DNA of 64,000 nt from an uncultured Clostridia bacterium (GCA_944392525.1 CALXXB010000001.1:1-64000); one strand, 5' to 3'; positions 6,862-15,414 are shown, counted from the first letter of the stretch. The notes: generated by a model from the sequence alone, not told the origin. Numbers and translations: made by a program.

Positions 6862-8604
6862 ATGGGAAAAGGAAAAAGAGTAATGGTAAAAGAACCAAAG
6901 AAAAATAAGACTAGAAGGATGTCAAGTCAGGAAGTTGAACGAAAAAAGAAATTAATTAAAAGAACGTTTTTTACAATTGTAGCATTACTTGTTATTTTTA
7001 TAGTTGCTATGATTGCTAATAATTATATTATTTTAGACAATAATGAAAGAACAAATTTAGTAATAAATAATAAGAATGTAACAACTAATTTAAAAAATGA
7101 TGTTTTAATAGAGGATGATATAATATATTTATCAGAAGCGGATGTTGCAAATTTCTTTGATAAACATATATATTATGATAAAGATATAAATAAAATAATT
7201 ACTACTTATGAGAAAAAAATAGCAGAAATTGGTTTTGATGAAAATGTAATAAATATAAATGGGTCAGATAAAGAAATATATGCACATGCGATTGAAAAAG
7301 ACGGAGAAGTTTATTTACCTGTTTCTGAGATGGCAGATGTGTATGATGTAGAGATACAAAATATCCCAGAAACGAATGTTATTACAATGGATTCTTTAGA
7401 TAGAGAACAAAAAAGAGCTATTATAAATAAAGATACTGCTGTAAAGTCTTCTACTAATTTTATATCAAGAACAGTAGATAGAGTTGATAAGGGAGAAGCT
7501 GTTATAGTAGTTTCAACTGATGGTAAATATTCTAGAATTAGAACATCAGATGGAAAAATTGGTGTTATTAAATCAAATAGATTAGAAAATGAATTTACTA
7601 TAAGAGAGAATATGGAAGATGAAAAACAAGTGGAAGGAAAAGTAAATCTTACTTGGGATTATTTCTCTGAGTATGGTTCTGCACCTGATAGAAGTGGAAC
7701 TACTATAGATGGAGTAAATGTTGTATCACCGGCATTTTTCTATTTAGATACAGATGGAGAACTTGAAGAAAATGTTGGAAGTGAGGGACAAGCTTATATA
7801 GAGTGGGCTCATAATAATGGATACAAAGTATGGCCAATGGTATCTAATGCTGTTGCAGCAAATGAAAGTTTAGATATTACTTCTAATATAATGAATAGCT
7901 ATGAAAATAGAAAAGAACTAATAGAAGATATTGTTGAAAAATGCGTAGAATATGATTTAGATGGTATCAATATAGATTTTGAAAATATGTATGCAGAAGA
8001 TAAGGACATGTATTCTAGATTTATAATAGAACTTACACCAAGATTAAAAGAAATAGGAATGGTAACATCCGTTGACGTAACAGCTCCTGATGGAGGAGAA
8101 ACTTGGTCATTATGTTTTGATAGAAATCTTATAGGAGATGTGGCAGATTATATTGTGTTTATGGCTTATGATCAAAATGGAGTTTCTAGCGCAGAACCTG
8201 GAACAACAGCAGGATATAATTGGGTTAAGTTAAATCTTGTTAAATTCCTACAAACAGAAGATATAGATTCAGAAAAAATTATACTTGGTATCCCATTATA
8301 TACAAGAGTTTGGACAACTAATTCTTCTGGTAATGTAATTGGCAGAAGTACAATTGATATGAAAGATATAGACAGTGTTATTCCTGCAGGTGTGGAGAAA
8401 AAATGGGACGATGACTTAAAACAAAACTATGTAGAATATACTGATGGAGCAAACAAAAGACAAATATGGATTGAAGATATAGATTCTTTAAAGGCAAAAG
8501 TATCTTTAGTAAAAGAAAATGATTTAGCCGGTGTTGCTTCATGGCAAAAAGATATGGAATCAGATGATGTATGGCAGATGTTAAAAACTGAATTATCAGA
8601 ATAA
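6862..8604 (+). CDS. Glycoside hydrolase family 18 protein with SH3 domain
   Basis: Membrane-anchored cell-wall or spore-wall hydrolase, 580 residues. In order it has a basic cytoplasmic N-terminus, one transmembrane segment (residues about 36-57) and a copper-amine-oxidase-like N-terminal module (about 65-175). A bacterial SH3 domain (about 193-245) and a GH18 barrel (about 260-575) follow. The GH18 catalytic signature DGINIDFENM near residue 370 supplies the catalytic Glu, and the VFMAYDQNG motif is also present. The layout matches clostridial and Bacillus YdhD/YaaH-type N-acetylglucosaminidases of the spore cortex. The start follows AAGGGAG. Location outside the membrane is inferred from the anchor. 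Confidence 0.88.
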   Translation: MGKGKRVMVKEPKKNKTRRMSSQEVERKKKLIKRTFFTIVALLVIFIVAMIANNYIILDNNERTNLVINNKNVTTNLKNDVLIEDDIIYLSEADVANFFDKHIYYDKDINKIITTYEKKIAEIGFDENVININGSDKEIYAHAIEKDGEVYLPVSEMADVYDVEIQNIPETNVITMDSLDREQKRAIINKDTAVKSSTNFISRTVDRVDKGEAVIVVSTDGKYSRIRTSDGKIGVIKSNRLENEFTIRENMEDEKQVEGKVNLTWDYFSEYGSAPDRSGTTIDGVNVVSPAFFYLDTDGELEENVGSEGQAYIEWAHNNGYKVWPMVSNAVAANESLDITSNIMNSYENRKELIEDIVEKCVEYDLDGINIDFENMYAEDKDMYSRFIIELTPRLKEIGMVTSVDVTAPDGGETWSLCFDRNLIGDVADYIVFMAYDQNGVSSAEPGTTAGYNWVKLNLVKFLQTEDIDSEKIILGIPLYTRVWTTNSSGNVIGRSTIDMKDIDSVIPAGVEKKWDDDLKQNYVEYTDGANKRQIWIEDIDSLKAKVSLVKENDLAGVASWQKDMESDDVWQMLKTELSE

Positions 8605-8629
8605 TAAATAAAAAAACGACGGAAACTGC

Positions 8630-8658
8630 TTGACATTAACGTTTTGGATATATATAAT
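8630..8658 (+). promoter_or_regulatory. Consensus sigma-A promoter of sigH
   Basis: Exact TTGACA at 8630-8635 and exact TATAAT at 8653-8658 with 17-bp spacing, the strongest possible match. Confidence 0.9.
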
Positions 8659-8691
8659 ACTAAAAAAGCACTTTGGAGGTAATTTTGACAG

Positions 8692-9351
8692 ATGCAAAAA
8701 AAGGACGTGTTTTTTACAACTAATAAATACGATAATTTAACAGATGAACAAATAGTAGGAAAAGTACATGATGGAGATGAAGAAGCTTTAGCATACATTT
8801 TAGAAAAATATAAAGAACTTGTAAATATGAAAGTTGGAAAATACTTTATAGTTGGGGCTGAAAAAGAAGATACTGTTCAAGAAGGTATGATAGGATTATT
8901 TAAAGCGATAAAAAGTTTTGATAATACAAAACAAAATTCTTTTAAATCTTTTGCAAATATATGTATAGAAAGACAATTAATAACAGCAATAAAAAGTTCT
9001 AACAGACAAAAACATATGCCACTCAATTCATATTTATCATTAAATACAGCTGCTTATGATAATAATGAAGATGATAGTGTTGAGTTATTGGAAAGATTTA
9101 ATAGCAATACAATAGAGGACCCTCTAGATACAATAATGAAACAAGAGTATTATAAGGAAGTAGAAGATGCAGTTAATAAAAGTTTAAGTAAGTTTGAAAA
9201 ACAAGTTCTAGATAGATTTTTAAAAGGAGAAAGTTATGTAAAAATTGCAGAAAAATTAGATTCTCCTGTAAAATCAGTGGATAATGCAATTCAAAGAATA
9301 AGAAAAAAAGCAATAAAGAATATAACGAGTAATAAGAGTCGACATGAATAA
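8692..9351 (+). CDS. sigH: RNA polymerase sigma-H factor
   Basis: Sigma-70 family factor directing early sporulation and stationary-phase genes. Residues 15-90 show sigma region 2, including YKELVNMKVGKYFIVGAEKE, then DTVQEGMIGLFKAIKSFD. Region 4 lies near residues 160-215 (KFEKQVLDRFLKGESYVKIA, then RIRKKAIKNI). The arrangement and 219-residue length match SigH rather than ECF factors. GGAGGT sits 11 nt before the ATG; a nearer TTG is out of frame. It has an exact consensus promoter, and its stop codon lies inside its terminator hairpin. Confidence 0.95.
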   Translation: MQKKDVFFTTNKYDNLTDEQIVGKVHDGDEEALAYILEKYKELVNMKVGKYFIVGAEKEDTVQEGMIGLFKAIKSFDNTKQNSFKSFANICIERQLITAIKSSNRQKHMPLNSYLSLNTAAYDNNEDDSVELLERFNSNTIEDPLDTIMKQEYYKEVEDAVNKSLSKFEKQVLDRFLKGESYVKIAEKLDSPVKSVDNAIQRIRKKAIKNITSNKSRHE

Positions 9352-9367
9352 TGTCGGCTTTTTTTAT
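9337..9367 (+). terminator. Terminator overlapping the end of sigH
   Basis: 9-bp stem (AGTCGACAT at 9337-9345 with ATGTCGGCT at 9351-9359) followed by T7. The left arm is coding. Confidence 0.9.
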
Positions 9368-9374
9368 TTTCTCG

Positions 9375-9403
9375 TGGACAAACAAAAAATATAGTGTTAT
9401 ACT
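9375..9403 (+). promoter_or_regulatory. Extended -10 promoter of the FtsZ-like gene
   Basis: TGGACA at 9375-9380, 17 bp, TATACT at 9398-9403, with extended TG at 9395-9396. Confidence 0.7.
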
Positions 9404-9448
9404 CTTAAAGTGAAATTAAAATGCGGAAAAATGATAGGAGGAATACAA

Positions 9449-10396
9449 ATGTTTAATAATGAAAATATAGATAATATTGTTAAAATAAAAGTAATAGGAG
9501 TAGGTGGAGGAGGAAATAATGCAGCTCTACACATAATTAATGGAAAAGTAAAAAATATAGAAACATATTTATTGAATACAGAAATGGGAGTACTAAGAAG
9601 AACAAATTATAGAAATATATTACAAATAGGAAAAGAAACGACAAAAGGACTTGGTGCGGGAGCAAATGAAGCAGTGGGAGAGAAAGCAGCAAGAGAAAGT
9701 AAAGAAGAAATTGAAAATATATTACAAAATACAGATATGCTATTTATAACTGCTGGTATGGGAGGCGGAACTGGAACAGGTGCAGCACCAGTGGTTGCAG
9801 AAATTGCTAAAGAGATGGGAATTTTAACTGTTGGTGTTGTTACTAAGCCTTTTATGTTTGAAGGAAAACTAAGAGAAATGAGGGCTGAAGCAGGAATAAA
9901 AAAATTAAAAGAAAATGTAAATGCGCTAATTGTAATTTTAAATGATAATCTATTAAAGGTTGCAAATAAAAATACACCTCTAAGAGAAGCTTTTTTACTT
10001 GCTGATGATGTTGTAAAACAAGGTATACAAAGTATTACAGATTTGATTACAACAGTTGGTGAAATAAACCTTGATTTTGCAGATATAAAGACTATATTTG
10101 GATATAAAGGAAAAGCTTACATGGGAATAGGAAGAGCAGGAGGAGAAGCAAGAGTAGAAGAAGCCATAAAACAAGCAATAGAAAATCCATTAACAGAAAA
10201 TAAAATAGATAATGCAAAAGGTGTTATATTTAATGTAACAGGCGGAGAAGACTTAAGTTTAACAGAAATAGATAGTGCTATTAAATTAATAAATGATAAA
10301 GTAGATAGCGAAGCAAATATTATTTTTGGAACAGTAATAGATAAGAGCCTTGATGATGAGGTTGTTGTAACTGTTATTGCGACAGGTATTGAATAA
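9449..10396 (+). CDS. FtsZ-family GTPase lacking the C-terminal tail
   Basis: Tubulin-like GTPase. The nucleotide site is intact: VIGVGGGGNNAALHI near residue 16, LGAGAN near 66 and the tubulin signature GGGTGTGAAP near 107. The T7 loop GEINLDFADIKTIF near 205 keeps the residues needed for GTP hydrolysis, so the protein should polymerise. The product is 315 residues and stops right after the core sequence VTVIATGIE. The variable linker and C-terminal peptide that bind FtsA/SepF in ordinary FtsZ (usual length 350-400) are missing. The ATG at 9449 follows ATAGGAGG. It may be a second, specialised FtsZ; whether another copy exists cannot be seen here. Confidence 0.85.
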   Translation: MFNNENIDNIVKIKVIGVGGGGNNAALHIINGKVKNIETYLLNTEMGVLRRTNYRNILQIGKETTKGLGAGANEAVGEKAARESKEEIENILQNTDMLFITAGMGGGTGTGAAPVVAEIAKEMGILTVGVVTKPFMFEGKLREMRAEAGIKKLKENVNALIVILNDNLLKVANKNTPLREAFLLADDVVKQGIQSITDLITTVGEINLDFADIKTIFGYKGKAYMGIGRAGGEARVEEAIKQAIENPLTENKIDNAKGVIFNVTGGEDLSLTEIDSAIKLINDKVDSEANIIFGTVIDKSLDDEVVVTVIATGIE

Positions 10397-10426
10397 AATA
10401 AAAACACATCCCAAAAGAATGTGTTT
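10394..10426 (-). terminator. Terminator of tRNA-Thr
   Basis: 8-bp stem (AAACACAT at 10402-10409 with ATGTGTTT at 10419-10426). The T-rich tail exists only when read leftward, so it serves the tRNA gene, although it also touches the end of the FtsZ-like gene. Confidence 0.75.
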
Positions 10427-10427
10427 A

Positions 10428-10503
10428 TGGGGCTTCCAACGGGAATTGAACCCGTGACCTCTACCTTACCAAGGTAGCACTCTACCAACTGAGCTATGGA
10501 AGC
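10428..10503 (-). tRNA. tRNA-Thr (anticodon GGT)
   Basis: On the minus strand a 76-nt cloverleaf is complete. The acceptor stem is GCTTCCA/TGGAAGC, the D arm GCTCAGTTGGTAGAGT, and the anticodon stem CTACC/GGTAG with loop TTGGTAA (GGT at 10468-10470). The T arm is CGGGTTCAATTCCCG. The 3' CCA is encoded. Position 73 reads C, which is unusual for tRNA-Thr. It lies divergently upstream of the thrS leader. Confidence 0.95.
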
Positions 10504-10513
10504 ACATAAAGAA

Positions 10514-10542
10514 ATTATATAATAATATATAAAAAAAGTAAA
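10514..10542 (-). promoter_or_regulatory. Promoter of tRNA-Thr
   Basis: On the minus strand TTTACT (10542-10537), 17 bp, TATAAT (10519-10514), about 10 nt before the tRNA. Confidence 0.7.
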
Positions 10543-10549
10543 GAAAATC

Positions 10550-10578
10550 TTGACTTTTTACAAAAAAGATATTAAACT
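10550..10578 (+). promoter_or_regulatory. Promoter of the thrS leader
   Basis: TTGACT at 10550-10555, 17 bp, TAAACT at 10573-10578, directly upstream of the T-box leader. Confidence 0.65.
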
Positions 10579-10599
10579 ATTAACATAAGGTAAAAAACT

Positions 10600-10816
10600 A
10601 GTAAGAGACGAGTAAAGTAGAGATTACTTTTAGAGAGAATTAGTCATAGGCTGGAAGCTAATTTAAGCAAATCTATTTGAAAACTAACTCTTCAGAGGTT
10701 TCTAGTGAATAAGCTAGACGTTTAAGATACGTTATAATCTTAAAATTAAGTAAAAAATAGGATGGAACCGTGTAAATTGCACTCCTATGGATATTAAAGT
10801 CCATGGGAGTTTTTTG
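10600..10816 (+). promoter_or_regulatory. T-box riboswitch controlling thrS
   Basis: The conserved T-box sequence AGGATGGAACCGTG is at 10759-10772. It is followed by an 11-bp terminator stem (ACTCCTATGGA at 10781-10791 with TCCATGGGAGT at 10800-10810) and a T run. The upstream part has stem I features. A likely specifier codon ACT at 10683-10685 sits in the context GAAA-ACT-A, matching threonine. Uncharged tRNA-Thr is expected to stabilise the antiterminator and allow thrS transcription. The specifier choice is less certain than the T-box itself. Confidence 0.9.
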
Positions 10817-10883
10817 ATGGATTAAAAGATAAAAATTTTTTTTCAAGAAGAAGCATCCCCAATGGACATAAGGAGGTTTTAGT

Positions 10884-12818
10884 ATGATTAAAGTTACTTT
10901 AAAAGACGGATCTATTTTAGAGGTCGAAAAAGGATGTAGCATTTTAGATGTTGCAAAAAAAATCAGTGAAGGTTTAGCAAGAAACATGACTTGCGGAGAA
11001 GTAAATGGCGAAATTAAAGATTTAAGATATGAGCTAAATGAAGATTGTTCTTTAGTTATCCATACTTTTTCTGATGATGATTTAGAAGGAAAGAAAGCTT
11101 ATTGGCATACAACATCTCATATTATGGCACAAGCTGTAAAAAGATTATTCCCAGAAGCTAAAATTGCAATAGGACCTGCTATTGAGAATGGTTTCTATTA
11201 TGATTTTGATGTAGAAAAACCATTTACAGATGAAGATAAGGCAAATATTGAACAAGAAATGAAAAAGATTATAAAAGAAAATTTAGAAATTGAAAGATTT
11301 TCTTTACCTAAAAATGAAGCTCTAGAATTAATGAAAGATGAGCCTTATAAAGTTGAACTAATTGAAGATTTAGCTGAAGGTGAAGAAATTAGTTTTTACA
11401 AACAAGGAGATTTTACAGACCTTTGTGCAGGACCTCATTTAATTAGCACAGGGAAAATTAAAACTGTAAAAATATTATCATCTTCAGGAGCATACTGGAG
11501 AGGTGATGAAAAAAATAAAATGCTTCAAAGAATCTATGCAATTTCATTCCCTAAAGCAAGTCAACTTGAAGAATATTTACAATTCTTAGAAGAGGCAAAA
11601 CAAAGAGACCATAGAAAATTAGGAAAAGATTTAGAAATATTTATGACTCATAAATTAGTTGGAGCAGGACTTCCTATGTATTTACCAAATGGAGCGACTA
11701 TAAGAAGAATATTAGAAAGATATATTCAAGATAAAGAAATTGCTTTGGGTTATGAACATGTATATACTCCATCACTTGCAAATGTTGAATTATATAAAGT
11801 AAGTGGACATTGGGACCATTATAAAGAAGATATGTTCCCAGCTATGAAGATGGATAACGAGGAAATGGTTTTAAGACCAATGAACTGTCCTCACCATATG
11901 TTAATTTATAAGAGTAAAATGCGTTCATATCGTGATTTACCTATTAGAATTGGTGAACTTGCACATGATTTCAGATATGAAGCAAGTGGAAGTGTTTGTG
12001 GATTAGAGAGAGTTCGTGAGATGTGTCAAAATGATGCTCACCTTTTTGTAAGACCAGACCAAATTAAAGAAGAAGTTGGAAATATTTTAAATTTAATTAA
12101 AGAAGTTTATCAAAAAGATTTTGGCTTCCCAGCTTCAAGCTTTAAATATAGATTATCATTAAGAGATAAAAATAATAAAGAAAAATATATAGATAATGAC
12201 GAGATGTGGGAGACAGCAGAAAGCCAATTAAGACAAATTTTAACAGAATTAGGTATAGATTTCTATGAAGCAGAAGGTGAAGCAGCATTCTATGGACCTA
12301 AGATTGATATACAAATAAGAACAGCATTGAATCATGATGTTACAATACCAACTTGTCAATTAGACTTTGCTCTTCCTGAAAGATTTGAACTAGAGTATAT
12401 AGGAGAAGATGGAAAAGCACATAGACCAGTTGTTATTCACAGAGCAATACTTGGTTCTTCTGATAGATTTATATCATTCTTATTAGAGGAAACAAAAGGT
12501 AACTTACCATTATGGCTTGCACCAACACAAGTTAGAATTTTACCAATTACAGATAAACAACATGACTATTGCCATGAATTAAAAGATGAGCTTCTTAAAG
12601 AAGGAATAAGAGTAGAAGTAGATGACAGAAATGAAAAAACAGGATATAAAATACGTGAAGCTCAAATGCACAAAATACCTTATATGCTAATTATAGGTCA
12701 AAAAGAAGTTGATGGTAACCTTGTATCTATTCGTTCAAGAAGTGACGGAGATATAGGAACTATGACTGTAGAAGAGTTTAAAAATAAACTTCTAGAGGAA
12801 ATTAAAAATAAAAAATAA
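10884..12818 (+). CDS. thrS: Threonyl-tRNA synthetase
   Basis: Charges tRNA-Thr in the cytoplasm. The 644-residue product has a TGS domain (1-62) and an editing domain starting with the HTTSH zinc/editing motif near 73. The class II catalytic core (about 245-540) contains RPMNCPHHM near 331, with the zinc-ligand Cys, and motif 2 around FRYEASG. An anticodon-binding domain follows (about 545-640). Length is standard. AAGGAGG precedes the ATG. Expression is under the T-box leader, and the cognate tRNA-Thr gene lies just upstream in the opposite direction. ychF follows after 48 nt. Confidence 0.98.
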   Translation: MIKVTLKDGSILEVEKGCSILDVAKKISEGLARNMTCGEVNGEIKDLRYELNEDCSLVIHTFSDDDLEGKKAYWHTTSHIMAQAVKRLFPEAKIAIGPAIENGFYYDFDVEKPFTDEDKANIEQEMKKIIKENLEIERFSLPKNEALELMKDEPYKVELIEDLAEGEEISFYKQGDFTDLCAGPHLISTGKIKTVKILSSSGAYWRGDEKNKMLQRIYAISFPKASQLEEYLQFLEEAKQRDHRKLGKDLEIFMTHKLVGAGLPMYLPNGATIRRILERYIQDKEIALGYEHVYTPSLANVELYKVSGHWDHYKEDMFPAMKMDNEEMVLRPMNCPHHMLIYKSKMRSYRDLPIRIGELAHDFRYEASGSVCGLERVREMCQNDAHLFVRPDQIKEEVGNILNLIKEVYQKDFGFPASSFKYRLSLRDKNNKEKYIDNDEMWETAESQLRQILTELGIDFYEAEGEAAFYGPKIDIQIRTALNHDVTIPTCQLDFALPERFELEYIGEDGKAHRPVVIHRAILGSSDRFISFLLEETKGNLPLWLAPTQVRILPITDKQHDYCHELKDELLKEGIRVEVDDRNEKTGYKIREAQMHKIPYMLIIGQKEVDGNLVSIRSRSDGDIGTMTVEEFKNKLLEEIKNKK

Positions 12819-12866
12819 TGAAAATAAAGAAAACTATAATACTAAGAAGAAATAGGAGAGATAAAA

Positions 12867-13958
12867 ATGAAATTAGGAATTGTAGGTCTTCCAAATGTGG
12901 GAAAGAGTACATTATTTAATAGTATTACTAAAGCTGGAGCAGAATGTGCAAACTATCCATTCTGTACAATAGAACCAAATGTTGGAGTTGTTCCTGTTCC
13001 AGATGAAAGGCTTGACGCTTTAGCTAAAATGTATAATCCAGAAAAAGTTACGCATGCTGTAATTGAATTTGTAGATATAGCAGGTTTAGTTAAAGGTGCA
13101 AGTAAAGGAGAAGGACTTGGTAACAAATTTTTATCACATATACGTGAAACAGATGCCATTTGTGAAGTTGTTAGATGCTTTAATGATAGTAACATTGTGC
13201 ATGTAGATGGAAGTATAGATCCAGTACGTGATATCGAAACTATTAATTTAGAATTAATCTTTGCTGATATAGAAACTGTTAATAAAAGACTAGATAAAGC
13301 TAGAAAGAATCTAAAAGCAAGTAAAAGCTATCAAGAAGAAGTTGATTTATTAGAAAGAATTAAAGAAAATTTAGAAAATGGAATTTCTGCAAGAGCATTA
13401 AGTTTTAATGAAGATGAGCAAAAGTTAGTCAAAGACATGTTTCTATTAACAACTAAGCCAATTCTTTACATTGCGAATATTTCAGAAGAACAAATAGAAA
13501 ATGCTGAAAATGATGAAATGGTTTTAAAAGTTAAAGAATATGCATCAAAAGAAAACGCAGAAGTTATTCCTTTATGTGTTAAAATAGAAGAAGAATTATC
13601 AGGATTAGATGATAGTGACAAAAAGGAAATGTTAGAAGCTTTGGGATTAGAAGAGTCAGGTTTAGATAAAGTTATCAAGAAGTCATATGATTTATTAGGA
13701 TTAATGTCTTTCTTAACAGCAGGAGAACCTGAAGTAAGAGCTTGGACAATAAAGAAAGGAACTAAAGCTCCACAAGCAGCAGGAAAGATTCACTCTGATA
13801 TAGAAAGAGGATTTATAAAAGCAGAAGTTATTTCATTTGATGATTTAATGAATTGCGGAAGCATGGTTACAGCTAAAGAAAAGGGATTAGTTAGACAAGA
13901 GGGAAAAGAATATGTTATGCAAGATGGAGATATTGTATTATTTAAATTTAATGTTTAA
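12867..13958 (+). CDS. ychF: Redox-regulated ATPase YchF
   Basis: Obg-family P-loop ATPase that binds ribosomes and affects stress responses. The G1 motif GLPNVGKST is at residues 6-14, NVGVVPVPDERL near 36, and the G3 motif DIAGLVKGAS near 71. A coiled-coil insertion follows (about 130-200). The C-terminal TGS domain holds LTAGEPEVRAWTI near 285 and the ending GDIVLFKFNV. The 363-residue length is exact for the family. It is likely cotranscribed with thrS, which ends 48 nt upstream with no terminator between. Confidence 0.97.
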   Translation: MKLGIVGLPNVGKSTLFNSITKAGAECANYPFCTIEPNVGVVPVPDERLDALAKMYNPEKVTHAVIEFVDIAGLVKGASKGEGLGNKFLSHIRETDAICEVVRCFNDSNIVHVDGSIDPVRDIETINLELIFADIETVNKRLDKARKNLKASKSYQEEVDLLERIKENLENGISARALSFNEDEQKLVKDMFLLTTKPILYIANISEEQIENAENDEMVLKVKEYASKENAEVIPLCVKIEEELSGLDDSDKKEMLEALGLEESGLDKVIKKSYDLLGLMSFLTAGEPEVRAWTIKKGTKAPQAAGKIHSDIERGFIKAEVISFDDLMNCGSMVTAKEKGLVRQEGKEYVMQDGDIVLFKFNV

Positions 13959-14008
13959 TATGTAATGCTTTTGTAATATAAATGTAAAAAAAAATATATA
14001 AAAAGCTA

Positions 14009-14037
14009 TTGACGAAATATATTTTTAAGTATAAAAT
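14009..14037 (+). promoter_or_regulatory. Distal promoter of the LPxTG gene
   Basis: TTGACG at 14009-14014, 17 bp, TAAAAT at 14032-14037. Confidence 0.6.
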
Positions 14038-14090
14038 AATAATCGAAGAACGGAAGAGGAAACTTTATTTTGTTATTTTATTGCAATTAC

Positions 14091-14119
14091 TTGAATTATA
14101 TCAAAAAAAATGGTATAAT
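14091..14119 (+). promoter_or_regulatory. Proximal promoter of the LPxTG gene
   Basis: TTGAAT at 14091-14096, 17 bp, exact TATAAT at 14114-14119 with extended TGG. It gives a leader of about 50 nt to the ATG at 14175. Confidence 0.75.
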
Positions 14120-14174
14120 AATTGTTGATTGTATAAATAATAATAAAAAATCTAAAAGTAGAGGAGAAATCAAT

Positions 14175-14576
14175 ATGAAGAAAACAAATTTATTAAAAGT
14201 ATTTTCAATTTTAGTTTTAAGTGTGATGGTAATATTTATAACTACATCAGTTAATGCAGCAGATTTTATCGATATGACAAATCAATTAAATAATAATACT
14301 GCATCAAACAATACTTCAGGTACAAATACAAATACATCTGGTACTAACACAAACACAAATACATCTAGTACTAATACATCAAATTCAAATGCAACAAATA
14401 CAAACACAAATAGAGCAAACAATAATACTAATACAAGAAATTCAAGTATTTATAATAACACAAGTTTACCTAGCACAGGTATAGGAGATTCACTTCCAAT
14501 AGCTGCTTTAGTAGTTGTATTTGGTATATCAGCTGTATATGCTTATAAGAAAATTAAAGATTATAGAAATATTTAG
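14175..14576 (+). CDS. Small Asn/Thr-rich surface protein with LPSTG sorting signal
   Basis: Secreted, probably wall-anchored protein of 133 residues. A signal peptide (residues 1-30, KKTNLLKVFSILVLSVMVIF, then VNA-A cleavage site) is followed by a low-complexity Asn/Thr/Ser stretch (about 40-95). The C-terminus has the sortase layout: LPSTGIGD near 98, a hydrophobic helix, then KKIKDYRNI as charged tail. The ATG at 14175 follows GAGGAG; an upstream open stretch from 14070 contains a promoter and is not coding. A class D-like sortase gene lies convergently next door, so enzyme and substrate are side by side. The role on the surface is unknown. Confidence 0.8.
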   Translation: MKKTNLLKVFSILVLSVMVIFITTSVNAADFIDMTNQLNNNTASNNTSGTNTNTSGTNTNTNTSSTNTSNSNATNTNTNRANNNTNTRNSSIYNNTSLPSTGIGDSLPIAALVVVFGISAVYAYKKIKDYRNI

Positions 14577-14621
14577 TTAATAAATTTATATAAATTGAAG
14601 TATATTAAAATATATTATTAT

Positions 14622-14660
14622 AAAAGACTTTTTAGAAAAAACTAAGAAGTCTTTTGTTTT
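14622..14660. terminator. Bidirectional terminator between surface protein and sortase
   Basis: 14-bp stem (AAAAGACTTTTTAG at 14622-14635 with CTAAGAAGTCTTTT at 14642-14655, one G-U) with loop A6. It contains the sortase stop codon. Confidence 0.9.
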
Positions 14661-15319
14661 GCTTTAATAATAAATCTATTGTTATTTAAATTGTTACAAG
14701 TAATCAATGTTAGAATTTTTTCATTTTGATTATAGTTAAGGATGGGAGAGAGGTCATCTTCTTTAACTTCATAATTTTCTGTAACTGAATAAGTGTATTT
14801 AACACCTATATTGTTATAAATGAAAATTTCATCATTTGGCTCAAGAAGATTTATTTTACTAAAAAACATATCATTATTGTAGTTATGTCCTGCAATGCAA
14901 ATATTGCCATCATCTTCTAAAGAAGTACCATAAAATTTACAAGGAGAAACTTTTAAGTTTTCTTCTGTTAAAGTAGAAAAAACAGGGTAGTATAGATTTA
15001 TTTTAGGAATTTCAATAATTCCAAAAAGATTATTTTGAATAGCTTCTTCATCTTTTTCTACATTAGAATAAAGTTTATAAATATTATAATTACCAATCAA
15101 GTCTTCTGACATTTTTTCTTTATTTTTAAGAGAATAAAAGTAATAAATAGAAAAAGAGATTGTGGAGATAATAATCATGATAGATATAGTAAATTGTATT
15201 TTAAAAATTTTTTTGAGTGAAATTTTATTTGAGTTTTTACTATTATCTATATTATTCTCAAAATCGTTATTTAATTTATCATTATCATTATTTAAATTTG
15301 TACTTAATATCTGGTTCAT
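14642..15319 (-). CDS. Sortase family transpeptidase
   Basis: Cell-surface cysteine transpeptidase that cleaves LPxTG-like signals. The 225-residue protein has an Asn-rich cytoplasmic N-terminus and one membrane segment (about 40-62). The sortase barrel follows, with catalytic His in ICIAGHNYNN near 145, catalytic Cys in LTLITCNN near 205 and Arg in NRFIIKAK near 214. The GIIEIPKINLYYPVF start of the barrel is typical. The ribosome site is weak. The convergent neighbour encodes an LPSTG protein, its most likely substrate; this pairing is inferred. Confidence 0.88.
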   Translation of the reverse strand: MNQILSTNLNNDNDKLNNDFENNIDNSKNSNKISLKKIFKIQFTISIMIIISTISFSIYYFYSLKNKEKMSEDLIGNYNIYKLYSNVEKDEEAIQNNLFGIIEIPKINLYYPVFSTLTEENLKVSPCKFYGTSLEDDGNICIAGHNYNNDMFFSKINLLEPNDEIFIYNNIGVKYTYSVTENYEVKEDDLSPILNYNQNEKILTLITCNNLNNNRFIIKAKQKTS

Positions 15320-15362
15320 AATTTTATTTTATCTTAAAATGAAAAAAATATTATAAAAAAAC

Positions 15363-15391
15363 TTGTCAAAATTTTAGATTTTTGTTATCAT
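15363..15391 (+). promoter_or_regulatory. Promoter of the MFS gene
   Basis: TTGTCA at 15363-15368, 17 bp, TATCAT at 15386-15391, with extended TG at 15383-15384. Confidence 0.6.
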
Positions 15392-15414
15392 AACTTAGAT
15401 AAAAGGAGAATGTA

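Noticed and set aside
14070..14174. 35-codon N-terminal extension of the LPSTG protein
   Set aside because: It contains a promoter (14091-14119) and would bury the signal peptide.
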